Source of the DNA: Prolixibacteraceae bacterium
GTDB lineage: Bacteria; Bacteroidota; Bacteroidia; Bacteroidales; Prolixibacteraceae
Assembly (NCBI GenBank): GCA_019163175.1
Contig: JAFLKN010000016.1
Location: 142,238-206,237 of the forward strand
Length of the DNA: 64,000 bases
Direction of reading: 5' to 3'
In this document: piece after piece, positions 44,467 to 53,579 of the stretch
Layout of the letters: every line of letters starts with the position of its first letter
How positions within the stretch are numbered: the first letter of the stretch is position 1
Position numbers and translations under genes: made by a program
The notes under the pieces: generated by a model
What the model was told of the DNA's origin: nothing
What the model saw: the letters and a program-made list of their open reading frames with translations, nothing else
The model's database searches: none

Positions 44467-47303
44467 TCATTACTGAAAGTCTCATGCTTAGCGGAAATTA
44501 CGCACTTCTATATCAACAACTTATTCAGGTTGTGGATCCCAAACGAATCTTTCACGATCCGCTTTATACACTTGCTTTTGGAACCGATGCCAGTTTTTAC
44601 CGGCTGATCCCGAAAATGGTGATTAAGGCCAGGAACGAGGAAGAAGTGTCGCTAATTCTGAAAGAAAGTTCAAAACTGGAAATTCCGGTTACTTTTCGTG
44701 CGGCCGGAACAAGTCTTTCTGGTCAGGCGATTTCCGATTCGGTTTTGGTCATTGCCGGTAACCACTGGAAAAAATTTAGCATTGATACGGATGGTTTGAA
44801 AATCAAGCTGCAACCTGGATTGACCGGCGAAAAGGTGAATAATTTACTGGCTCCTTATGGGCGGAAAATAGGACCAGATCCGGCCTCGATCAACGCAGCT
44901 ATGATTGGCGGAATTGCAGCAAATAATGCCAGTGGCATGTGTTGCGGAACGGCTGAAAATTCCTACAAAACGCTCGATACGATGCGCATCATTTTAGCCG
45001 ATGGATCTGTGTTAGATACCGCATGTTCTGATAGTAAAGAACAATTTCGGAAAAGCCATCCGCAACTGATTCAGGAGATTACAAAAATGGTGGCGGAAGT
45101 AAAAGCCAATCCGGAACTGTTGGCCCGAATTGCCCACAAGTTCAAGATGAAAAATACAACCGGCTATAGCCTGAACGCACTGGTTGATTTCGTTGATCCG
45201 TTTGAAGTGATTCAGCACCTGATGATTGGTTCTGAAGGCACGCTTGGGTTTATTGCTGAAATTACATACCGCACAGTGGTTGAGCATCCGTTTCGCGCAA
45301 GTTCGTTGATGATTTTCCCAGATATTGAAAAAGCCTGCCAAGCCGTTTCGCTGCTGAAATCGGCGCCAGTTGCTGCAGTTGAGCTGATGGATCGCGCCGG
45401 ATTGCGATCGGTTGAAGATCAGGCCGGGATGCCAGCTTACCTGAAAACGCTGAGTGCAACCGCCAGCGCCATTCTGGTGGAAACCCGAGCCATACAATAT
45501 GAACAGCTAAACCGTCAAATTACTGAGATTTTACAAACACTACAGCCTATACCGGCTGAACTACCGATTCAGTTTACTGATGTACCTGCTGAATGTGCCT
45601 TGTTCTGGAAAATCAGGAAAGGATTATTTCCCTCGGTGGGAGCCATGCGTAAAACCGGAACGACAGTTATTATTGAAGATGTGGCTTTCCCCGTTCCGCG
45701 TTTGGCTGAAGCAACACTCGATTTGCATCAACTGTTTGAAAAATGGGGCTATCATGAAGCAGTAATTTTTGGTCATGCACTGGAAGGAAACCTACATTTT
45801 GTATTTACTCAGGATTTTGGTACAGCCAGTGAAATTGAGCGATACAAACAATTTATGGCCGAAGTTTCGGAGCTGGTGGTCTACAAATACGATGGTTCGC
45901 TGAAGGCAGAACACGGTACCGGCCGTAATATGGCGCCTTTTGTGGAGATGGAGTGGGGCAGGGAAGCTTACGAGCTGATGAAGCGCATTAAACGAATTTT
46001 CGACCCCAAAGACCTGCTCAATCCGGGCGTAATTCTGAATGCCGATCCGGAGGCGCACCTGAAAAACCTGAAACCGATTCCGGCAGCAAGCGAAAAAATT
46101 GACCAATGTATTGAGTGTGGATTTTGTGAACCTACATGCGTTTCGGCAGAACTTACACTGACGCCACGCCAGCGCATTGTTGTTTACCGCGAAATGACAA
46201 GTTTGGCAAAAAGCGGACACGAACCACACATTGCCGCCTCGCTTGCTAAAGCTTATCAATATGCCGGAAACGAGACTTGTGCCACTGACGGTTTGTGTGC
46301 CACCGCCTGTCCGGTAAAAATAGATACCGGCAAGCTGATAAAAAATTTACGGACTGAAGATATCGGTGCCGGACAGAAACGAGCAGTTTGGGTTGGCGAC
46401 CGCATGAGTGGTGTCACTTCTACAGTTCGCACAGCGCTTTCCTTAGTTGGATTCTTTCATTCCATTTTGGGAACATCAGTAATGAAAGGTATTTCCGGAG
46501 GAATGAGAAAACTTTCAGGAAACCGGATTCCACGCTGGAATGAATTTATGCCACGGGGTGCAAAAAAGATCAAGACAACCCAAGGGCTGAAATCAGCAAA
46601 TAAGGTCGTTTATTTTCCATCGTGCATCAACCGTGCCATGGGTGTTTCGAAAGAACGGAGCCACGAAAAACAGCTTTCCGAAAAAATGCTTGAACTGCTG
46701 AATAAAGGCGGTTTCGAGGTAATTTATCCGAAGAATCTGAATAGTTTGTGCTGCGGCATGGCTTTTTCGAGCAAAGGGTACACCGAAGCCGGACAGAAGA
46801 AGTCGAACGAACTGGAGGCGACTTTGCTCAAAGCCAGTGAAAATGGCAAATATCCGGTTTTGTGCGACATGAGTCCGTGCTTGTTTACGATGAAAGAAAA
46901 CATGCAGTCGGTTTTAAAGTTGTACGAACCGGTTGAATTTATCCTTGAACATCTGCTTCCCAATCTGGAAATTACACCTCTAGGGGAAACCATAACTGTG
47001 TTTCCGGTGTGCAGCATGAAGAAAATGGGTTTGGAAGAAAAGTTAGTTAACCTGGCCGAAATGTGTGCAGCAAAAGTGATTGTTCCTTCAACCAATTGCT
47101 GCGGTTTTGCAGGCGATCGCGGATTCTCATTCCCCGAATTGAATGAGCATGGTTTGCGTGATCTGAAAATGCAGCTTCCGGCAGAAGTAAAAAATGGTTA
47201 TTCCACTAGTCGAACCTGCGAAATAGGACTGAGTTTGCACTCGGGAGTTTCGCACCAGTCGATTGTTTATTTGGTTGATCGGGTGAGTAAGAAAAAGTTA
47301 TAA
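44457..47303 (+). CDS. FAD-linked and Fe-S D-lactate dehydrogenase-like oxidoreductase
   Basis: A 948-residue fusion of a GlcD/Dld-type FAD domain with a GlpC/GlcF-type Fe-S domain. The FAD-binding part has FRAAGTSLSGQAISDS and GPDPASINAAMIGGIAANNASGMCCGT. The FAD-linked C-terminal domain has HGTGRNMAPF. The Fe-S part carries CIECGFCEPTC (C551-C561), CATDGLCATAC (from C608) and Cys-rich CCG-type motifs (LCCGMAF, NCCGFAGD). Such proteins oxidise D-lactate or other D-2-hydroxyacids and feed electrons to the quinone pool. The frame opens with GTG at 44457; an ATG at 44484 (residue 10) is equally plausible. It is not clearly part of the PUL. Confidence 0.88.
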   Translation: MTEIITESLMLSGNYALLYQQLIQVVDPKRIFHDPLYTLAFGTDASFYRLIPKMVIKARNEEEVSLILKESSKLEIPVTFRAAGTSLSGQAISDSVLVIAGNHWKKFSIDTDGLKIKLQPGLTGEKVNNLLAPYGRKIGPDPASINAAMIGGIAANNASGMCCGTAENSYKTLDTMRIILADGSVLDTACSDSKEQFRKSHPQLIQEITKMVAEVKANPELLARIAHKFKMKNTTGYSLNALVDFVDPFEVIQHLMIGSEGTLGFIAEITYRTVVEHPFRASSLMIFPDIEKACQAVSLLKSAPVAAVELMDRAGLRSVEDQAGMPAYLKTLSATASAILVETRAIQYEQLNRQITEILQTLQPIPAELPIQFTDVPAECALFWKIRKGLFPSVGAMRKTGTTVIIEDVAFPVPRLAEATLDLHQLFEKWGYHEAVIFGHALEGNLHFVFTQDFGTASEIERYKQFMAEVSELVVYKYDGSLKAEHGTGRNMAPFVEMEWGREAYELMKRIKRIFDPKDLLNPGVILNADPEAHLKNLKPIPAASEKIDQCIECGFCEPTCVSAELTLTPRQRIVVYREMTSLAKSGHEPHIAASLAKAYQYAGNETCATDGLCATACPVKIDTGKLIKNLRTEDIGAGQKRAVWVGDRMSGVTSTVRTALSLVGFFHSILGTSVMKGISGGMRKLSGNRIPRWNEFMPRGAKKIKTTQGLKSANKVVYFPSCINRAMGVSKERSHEKQLSEKMLELLNKGGFEVIYPKNLNSLCCGMAFSSKGYTEAGQKKSNELEATLLKASENGKYPVLCDMSPCLFTMKENMQSVLKLYEPVEFILEHLLPNLEITPLGETITVFPVCSMKKMGLEEKLVNLAEMCAAKVIVPSTNCCGFAGDRGFSFPELNEHGLRDLKMQLPAEVKNGYSTSRTCEIGLSLHSGVSHQSIVYLVDRVSKKKL

Positions 47304-47323
47304 TTTGATTATAAAAATGGGAT

Positions 47324-48733
47324 ATGATCAGGAAAATTATTTGCAGTAGTGTTGGTGTAGTGACCGTTTTGACTTCTGTAAGTCAACCTCAAAAACTTGC
47401 AGAAAAGCCCAATGTCATTGTTTTTTTGGCCGATGATCTGGGTTGGCATGATCTTTCGTGTACCGGAAGTCGCTATTTCGAAACTCCCAACATTGACAGG
47501 CTGGCTCGTTCTGGCGTGCGTTTTACAAATGCCTATGCTGCATGTGCCGTGTGTTCGCCAACCAGGGCTTCCATTCAAACCGGACGCTATCCGGCACGTT
47601 TAGGAGTTACCGACTGGATCCGTGCCCGGTTTCAGGTTAATACACCTTTATTAAAAGCCCCTCAGCCATTCGAAGAAAATGGAAGTCAGAAGCTTCGCAC
47701 ACCTTCAAATCCATACTGGATGGAATTGGGTGAGACTACTTTGGCGGAAGTCTTCCGCAAGTCAGGTTATTTTACCGGTCATATCGGAAAGTGGCATTTG
47801 GGACCCGATGATTTTTATCCTGAGAAACAAGGTTATGATCTGAATATTGCCGGTTGTGATATGGGGCAGCCCGTCAATTATTTTGATCCTTATCGTGATG
47901 AAAAGGGAGTTGGTTTCCCCAACCTTAAGCCGCGAAAACAGGGAGAATTCCTTGTTGACCGTTTAGCCGATGAACTTAAAACAGTAATAAAAGACCACCA
48001 TAATCAACCTTTTTTTATTAACATGTGCGACTATGCCGTGCATACACCACTAATGGCAAAGCCTGACCTGGTCAACAAATACAAGCAAAAGCCTACAGTC
48101 GATGGTCAGAAGAATCCGGTATATGCAGCTATGATCGAAAGTATGGATCAAGCGGTTGGTTTGATGATGCAGACGCTCGAAGAAAATGAGTTGTTGGAAA
48201 ATACAATCATCATCTTCCTTTCTGACAATGGCGGACTGCTTGGCCCAACCGATAATTCACCTTTACGTTCAGGAAAGGGTTTTCCGTATGAAGGAGGCAT
48301 TCGTATTCCAATGATTGTTTCCTGGAAAGGAAAAGTAATGGAAGACCAGCAGATCGATTTGCCTGTTTCGACAATTGATGTAATGCCTACACTTTGTGGA
48401 CTGACCCAAACTCCGATTCCTGAAACTGAAATTGATGGTCGGGATATTAGTCCGGCAATTAAAGGGAAGAAGATGAAAAATGCTCCACTATACTGGCATT
48501 TCCCTCATTACCGTGTGGGTGGTGTCGTCCCTTATAGCATTATTCGTGACGGCAACTGGAAGTTGATCCGCAACTACGAAGGAAAGCGGTTTGAATTGTA
48601 TGATTTGAAAAACGATCCATCTGAAACTACTGATCTGGCTGATCATATGGTAAATCGGGTAGAACAGCTCGATCAAAAATTAAGTGTCTGGCTTAATTCA
48701 GTTCATGCCCGTATGCCCGAACTGAAAAAATAA
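47324..48733 (+). CDS. Type I sulfatase (CSPTR), outside the main PUL
   Basis: A 469-residue sulfatase with an N-terminal hydrophobic leader (about 1-22). Metal ligands D37-D38 in LADDLGWHD; formylglycine motif CSPTR (Cys77) in CAVCSPTRASIQTGR; GHIGKWHLGPDD; LSDNGGLLGPTDNSPLRSGKG; LYDLKNDPSET at the C-terminus. This is the arylsulfatase A/GALNS-like type most similar in layout to the copy at 6369. It starts 20 bases after the dehydrogenase gene, so the two may share a transcript, although no shared pathway is obvious. It converges on the serine-hydrolase gene with a 54-base gap. Substrate unknown. Confidence 0.92.
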   Translation: MIRKIICSSVGVVTVLTSVSQPQKLAEKPNVIVFLADDLGWHDLSCTGSRYFETPNIDRLARSGVRFTNAYAACAVCSPTRASIQTGRYPARLGVTDWIRARFQVNTPLLKAPQPFEENGSQKLRTPSNPYWMELGETTLAEVFRKSGYFTGHIGKWHLGPDDFYPEKQGYDLNIAGCDMGQPVNYFDPYRDEKGVGFPNLKPRKQGEFLVDRLADELKTVIKDHHNQPFFINMCDYAVHTPLMAKPDLVNKYKQKPTVDGQKNPVYAAMIESMDQAVGLMMQTLEENELLENTIIIFLSDNGGLLGPTDNSPLRSGKGFPYEGGIRIPMIVSWKGKVMEDQQIDLPVSTIDVMPTLCGLTQTPIPETEIDGRDISPAIKGKKMKNAPLYWHFPHYRVGGVVPYSIIRDGNWKLIRNYEGKRFELYDLKNDPSETTDLADHMVNRVEQLDQKLSVWLNSVHARMPELKK

Positions 48734-48787
48734 TCAGGATAGTGAATCCAAAAATGATGAACGTAAAACTTCCCCTTCGCATCCATT

Positions 48788-50320
48788 TTATTTGCCTTTT
48801 GCCCTCTCGCGGATGTGGTATTCCTGAATTAATGGTGGATTTTCAGGAGTTAAGGTAAAACTAATCTCGATATTGCTGTTTTCACCTTCCAAAATGTAGG
48901 ACCCACGAAGGTTATTTTCAGGGATTAGCTCCTGAATTTGAGTAATCTTTCCGGCATTGGAATATATGGTGGCCGCTTCTTTTTTTAGCGAATCAGTAAA
49001 ATAATCCATGAAAAAATTTTCCGCAAATAGCCCGGATTGTTCAGCATTTTTCCATTCCGGAAGCAAAGCTATTAACTCATTTTTTCGTTGATTTAAAATT
49101 GGTGAAACCGGCAATCGCCCTGGCTGTAATTTAGCCATCCGAACAACTGTATCCAGAACTTTAGTGTTTATGTATCCGGCAGAAGCATAAGTTAAGTTAC
49201 TTAGCGAAATGATTCCGATACCATAGTCGGGCATAATTCGCCAATTGCTCCCAAAACCGGGTAATCCCCCGCCATGACTTATAAATACTTTGCCTTCGCA
49301 ATCTTTTGTCCAACTCAAACCATAACCATAGGCTGAAATGGTGGAACAAGGGCTGCCGTCGAATTTTTTTGCCTGAGAATTTAAATAATTCAGGTTCCAG
49401 GGGAAGTGCATTTCGCGGATTGAACTTCTTTTGACAGGACCTTTGTCATCGTCATCCCGGGCGGGCCACGCTGATAAATGCAACGCCAGATATTTACTGA
49501 AATCGTCCAGCGAAGTGATCATGCCGCCCATCGCACCGTAAATTCCGTCATGAAGCAGTGGCTGTTCAACCCAATTTTCATTAACCCAGCGGTATCCGTG
49601 TGCCAGTTCTTTTGCCGGAACTTCGGAATATTCCCAATAAGTATTTGTCATTTCCAACGGTTCCAGAATGTTTTTGTTGATGTAATTTTCGTACGATTGA
49701 CCGGATACTTTCCGAATGATTAGGCCGAGCATGGTAAAACCCAAATTGCTGTACTCGTATTTTGTTGATGGATTATTGGAAAGTGTAATCCCTTTTTTAA
49801 TCATATCAACAAGTTCTTTTTCTGTCCGGGCCAACTGTCGGTCACCCCAGGGATTGTCTTCCGGAAATCCGGCTGCATGGGTGAGCAGGTTTCGGATCGT
49901 TGCCGGTGAAGCATCTTTGGTCAGGTATTTTTGATCTTTCATTTCCGGGATGTACAGGTAAACCGGATCGTCGAGCTTCAATTTTCCTTCATCGCGAAGT
50001 TTCAGGATAGCCATTGCCGTAAAACTTTTGGTCATCGAAGCAATCCGGAAGGCAGTTTTGCTATCGGCTACTATTTTTTCTGAAAGGTTGGAATAGCCAA
50101 TGCTTCCTTTGTGAACGATTTTTCCGTCCACTACAAGACCATAAACCATCCCTGGAAAGTGATTCTGTTTGGCATAGTTACTAAACAGTTCGTCGATTAA
50201 GGGAAATGTGGCTTCAATGTTTTTGCTTCTGTTTTCAGTAGTTTGTGCAGTCGATACCGGATTTAGGCTCAGCACAAACAAGATTGCAACAAGCCAAAGT
50301 TGGAGCATTTTCTTTTTCAT
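48788..50320 (-). CDS. Exported serine hydrolase (beta-lactamase/class C family)
   Basis: A 510-residue protein with a signal peptide (ends PVSTAQ). Penicillin-binding/beta-lactamase-fold motifs: SMTK (Ser95, Lys98), YSN (Tyr190-Asn192) and HGGG near residue 350. The C-terminal 120 residues form an extra beta-rich domain common in Bacteroidota members. The family covers esterases, D-aminopeptidases and peptidoglycan hydrolases; true beta-lactamase activity is not implied. It is transcribed alone, away from the sulfatase it faces. The upstream 183 bases to the next minus-strand gene show no clear terminator. Confidence 0.85.
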   Translation of the reverse strand: MKKKMLQLWLVAILFVLSLNPVSTAQTTENRSKNIEATFPLIDELFSNYAKQNHFPGMVYGLVVDGKIVHKGSIGYSNLSEKIVADSKTAFRIASMTKSFTAMAILKLRDEGKLKLDDPVYLYIPEMKDQKYLTKDASPATIRNLLTHAAGFPEDNPWGDRQLARTEKELVDMIKKGITLSNNPSTKYEYSNLGFTMLGLIIRKVSGQSYENYINKNILEPLEMTNTYWEYSEVPAKELAHGYRWVNENWVEQPLLHDGIYGAMGGMITSLDDFSKYLALHLSAWPARDDDDKGPVKRSSIREMHFPWNLNYLNSQAKKFDGSPCSTISAYGYGLSWTKDCEGKVFISHGGGLPGFGSNWRIMPDYGIGIISLSNLTYASAGYINTKVLDTVVRMAKLQPGRLPVSPILNQRKNELIALLPEWKNAEQSGLFAENFFMDYFTDSLKKEAATIYSNAGKITQIQELIPENNLRGSYILEGENSNIEISFTLTPENPPLIQEYHIRERAKGK

Positions 50321-50503
50321 GGTTACTGAAATTCAAATTTGATTTTGTTTCTGCCAAGTTAATTTATTTTGCCCGAAAGATTTGGATAAGAAAGTCTTTT
50401 ATTATTTGCAATCTTAAAATTAAAGATATACAGCGCTTTAACGCATATTGAAAACCTTAAGAAGAACGGAATGAAATGTGTTTCCAAGAATAACACCCGA
50501 AAA

Positions 50504-52099
50504 TTAGAATCCGTTGAGGTTCATGGTTACAGTTGGAATAAGTAATAAAGCTCCCAATACAATGAGGATAACCATGAGTGGCATTACCCATTTGAACCAT
50601 TTCTCGTATGGAATGCGAGCGATTCCGATAACGCCAATCAATACTCCGGAGGTGGGTGTAAGCATATTTGTGAATCCGTCACCCAATTGAAATGCCATGA
50701 CCGTAGCTTGTCTCGAAATGCCAACCAGGTCGGAGAATTGAGACATAATGGGCATAGTTAAGGCAGCTTTTGCTGAACCTGAAGGAATAATCAGGTTGAT
50801 GCCATTCTGAATGACGTACATCATTTCGACCGAGCCAATTTTACCCAATCCTTGCATCGATTCGGCCATGCTGTAAAGAATGGTGTCGATAATCTGTCCG
50901 TTCCGGAGAATTACTATTATCCCGCCCGCAAGTCCGACAACCATTGCTGCTGAGAGAATATCCTTTGCTCCTTCAATGAATAATTTAGTTAGTTCATTGG
51001 CTGTTTTTCCCATGCTAAATCCAGCTAGTACGCCTAATGCCAGAAACAAAGCAGCAATTTCCATAACATACCACTGATAGCCCATTACACCAATAATCAG
51101 GAAAACAATGGTAAAAGCAAGCAAGGTGAGAATGAAGTAATGGACCGTTTTCCGCAGCGACAATAATCCGAAGAAAATAAAGGCGGCTGTACTGACTGGA
51201 ATCATGGGCAGCGAGATTCTACTGTTTCCTACTTTTAGTTCTGAAATGGGGAATAGGATCGCATATACAATTAGTGCGGCGGAAGTCAATCCAAAAATAA
51301 TCCAGGCGCGGCGGGGAGTGTGGAATAACACATCTTCGGTTTTTTCAGCGTTTAGGTTGCGCCAATATGCATCGTCTTCGTAAACCAGAGATTTCTCCGG
51401 ATTTCGCTTTACTTTTCGGGCATACCAAAGTATGTAACTGAACCCGGCCAGATTTATCACCAGCCAACAGAATAAGCGGTATTCGATTCCGGAGAAAAGC
51501 GGCAAATTTGACAAGCCTTGCGCAATACCAATCGTAAATGGATTTAGAATTGCTCCTGCAAAACCTAGTGCGGCAGCTACAAAACATAGGCTTACTCCAA
51601 CAATTGAGTCATAACCCATCGATATGGCAAGTGGTACAAATATAATCGTAAAGGCAATGGTTTCCTCGCTCATGCCAAATACGGCCCCAAATACGCTAAA
51701 AAGCAACATGATTAGGGTAATGATAATGTTTTCGACTCCCAGCTTTCCAACCAATTTCCAGTGCTCCAGTTTTTTTGTGAATTTCAGAAAAGAGAAAATG
51801 CCAACATCTATGGCTTTGCTGTCGTTCATGATCCAAAAGGCACCACCAATCATCAGGATAAAAACAATAATTTCGGATGTATTACGAAACCCATCGAAAA
51901 AAGCTGAAAAAACTTGCCAGGTCTGGGGCTGTTGTTCGGTATAATGAAACGAATCAGCTTTGATGATCTCGCGGTTCACACCATTTACTGTAACGGTTTC
52001 GCGGTCGAAGGTTCCGCCGGGTATAATCCATGTTAAAACTGCGGAGAAAAGAATAATCGAAAAAACTATTACAAAAGTGTGCGGAACTCGTTTGATCAT
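50504..52099 (-). CDS. YfcC/DcuC-superfamily inner membrane transporter
   Basis: A 531-residue integral membrane protein with about 12-13 hydrophobic segments. The N-terminus (PHTFVIVFSIILFSAVLTWIIPGGTFDR) and later PSGSAKAALTMPIMSQFSDL and GFTNMLTPTSGVLIG match the YfcC/C4-dicarboxylate anaerobic carrier family, whose members move dicarboxylates or basic amino acids and peptides. A soluble loop follows helix 1 (about 30-60). It is divergent from hutI with 159 bases between start codons. Its neighbours (hutI and ftcD in the same region) make an amino acid or histidine-pathway metabolite a reasonable guess for substrate, no more than that. Confidence 0.8.
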   Translation of the reverse strand: MIKRVPHTFVIVFSIILFSAVLTWIIPGGTFDRETVTVNGVNREIIKADSFHYTEQQPQTWQVFSAFFDGFRNTSEIIVFILMIGGAFWIMNDSKAIDVGIFSFLKFTKKLEHWKLVGKLGVENIIITLIMLLFSVFGAVFGMSEETIAFTIIFVPLAISMGYDSIVGVSLCFVAAALGFAGAILNPFTIGIAQGLSNLPLFSGIEYRLFCWLVINLAGFSYILWYARKVKRNPEKSLVYEDDAYWRNLNAEKTEDVLFHTPRRAWIIFGLTSAALIVYAILFPISELKVGNSRISLPMIPVSTAAFIFFGLLSLRKTVHYFILTLLAFTIVFLIIGVMGYQWYVMEIAALFLALGVLAGFSMGKTANELTKLFIEGAKDILSAAMVVGLAGGIIVILRNGQIIDTILYSMAESMQGLGKIGSVEMMYVIQNGINLIIPSGSAKAALTMPIMSQFSDLVGISRQATVMAFQLGDGFTNMLTPTSGVLIGVIGIARIPYEKWFKWVMPLMVILIVLGALLLIPTVTMNLNGF

Positions 52100-52258
52100 C
52101 GTAACTTGGTATTAAATTCTGCCCGAATTTAGAAGAAAATTGACTGCATTTATGACCAAAGACATAAAAAACTTGGCATGACTTTCTTTAATTGTGGTCG
52201 AAAAGATGGATTTTAGTTCAGCTAATTTCTTTTGTGCCGAAAATATTAAGATGAAAGT

Positions 52259-53506
52259 ATGAAACTAATTCTCGAAAACATTAAAGAACTGGTTCAGGTT
52301 GACCCGAAAAGCAGACTTTGGGTGGCTGGAAAATCGATGTCCGAAGTTCAGACGATAAAAAATGCATTTTTGGTTGTTCAGGACGAACTGATTGAGGATT
52401 TCGGGCCAATGGAAAAGCTAGGCCTTGCTGATTTTGAGGGTGATGACCTGATTATGGAGATTGATTGTTCAGGGAAAATGGTATTTCCGAGTTACTGCGA
52501 TTCGCATACGCACCTTGTTTTTGCTGCTACCCGTGAATTGGAATTTGTTGACCGGATAAAAGGTCTGACCTACGAAGAAATTGCAAAAAACGGAGGTGGA
52601 ATTTTGAATTCAGCCAAACGATTGCACGAAATGTCGGAAGATGACCTGTATACTCAGGCAATGTTAAGACTGGACGAGATAGCTTCGATGGGCACCGGTG
52701 CCGTTGAAATTAAAAGCGGTTATGGTTTGACCACCGAATCGGAACTGAAAATGCTCAGAGTGATTCGCCGTATGAAACAGCATTCGCCATTAATGATAAA
52801 ATCTACTTTTCTGGCTCATGCATTTCCGCTGGAATATCGTGGCAAACGTGAAGAATATATGAATTTGCTGATCAACGAAATGATCCCACTCATTGCTTTG
52901 GATGAGCTGGCCGATTATGTGGATGTGTTTTGCGATTGGGGATTTTTTACGATGGAAGAAACCGACCGCATTTTGATGGCTGGAATGAAGCATGAAATGA
53001 AAGGGAAAGTGCACGCCAACGAACTGGCGAATTCGGGCGGAGTTCAGGTTGGAGTAAAATACAATGCGCTGTCAGCCGATCACCTTGAGTTTGTTGGCGA
53101 TGAAGAAATTGCGGCGCTAATGGGAAGCGAAACCATGCCAACAGTGTTGCCAGGCGCAGCCTTTTTCCTGAATCTGAAATTGGCACCTGTTCGCCGGATG
53201 ATAGATGCCGGATTGCCTGTTGCTCTGGCTTCAGATTACAATCCGGGTTCGTCGCCTTCAGGAAATATGAATTTTATACAGACCTTGGGTTGCCTTAAGT
53301 ATGGCATGACTCCGGAAGAAACTATTCATGCCACCACCATTAACTCGGCCTATGCTATGGGAATCAGCGAAAATTATGGCAGTATTGCTAAAGGGAAAGT
53401 GGCCAATTTATTTATCACCAAAGAGGTTTCGTCGTATGCCGTTATCCCTTATTCATTCGGTTCAAACCTGATTGAAACGGTAATTCTGAATGGTGAAATG
53501 CAGTAG
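52259..53506 (+). CDS. hutI: Imidazolonepropionase
   Basis: A 415-residue cytosolic amidohydrolase that opens imidazolone-5-propanoate to N-formimino-L-glutamate, the third step of histidine degradation. The metal-binding motif DSHTHLVF (H83, H85) and ATRELEFVDRIKGLTYEEIAKNGGGI are diagnostic, with KSGYGL, HANELANSGG and ALASDYNPGSSP further on. Length is normal. The next pathway step (ftcD) is encoded 3.2 kb downstream, separated by an adenylating enzyme and a convergent peptidase gene. hutH and hutU are not in this window. Confidence 0.95.
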   Translation: MKLILENIKELVQVDPKSRLWVAGKSMSEVQTIKNAFLVVQDELIEDFGPMEKLGLADFEGDDLIMEIDCSGKMVFPSYCDSHTHLVFAATRELEFVDRIKGLTYEEIAKNGGGILNSAKRLHEMSEDDLYTQAMLRLDEIASMGTGAVEIKSGYGLTTESELKMLRVIRRMKQHSPLMIKSTFLAHAFPLEYRGKREEYMNLLINEMIPLIALDELADYVDVFCDWGFFTMEETDRILMAGMKHEMKGKVHANELANSGGVQVGVKYNALSADHLEFVGDEEIAALMGSETMPTVLPGAAFFLNLKLAPVRRMIDAGLPVALASDYNPGSSPSGNMNFIQTLGCLKYGMTPEETIHATTINSAYAMGISENYGSIAKGKVANLFITKEVSSYAVIPYSFGSNLIETVILNGEMQ

Positions 53507-53579
53507 AAAATTATATTCTACTTCGAATATAGTATCGGGTCGTTTATTTTAATGACTGTATTTAAAATGGCAAATTACT

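Noticed and set aside
45012..46259. Antisense frames of 155-161 codons within the FAD/Fe-S dehydrogenase gene
   Set aside because: They overlap conserved FAD and Fe-S domain coding; Cys/His/Arg-rich products without family features.
53512..53531. Short inverted repeat TATATTC/GAATATA after hutI
   Set aside because: Only 7 bp of A/T-rich stem without a T-run; too weak to call a terminator.
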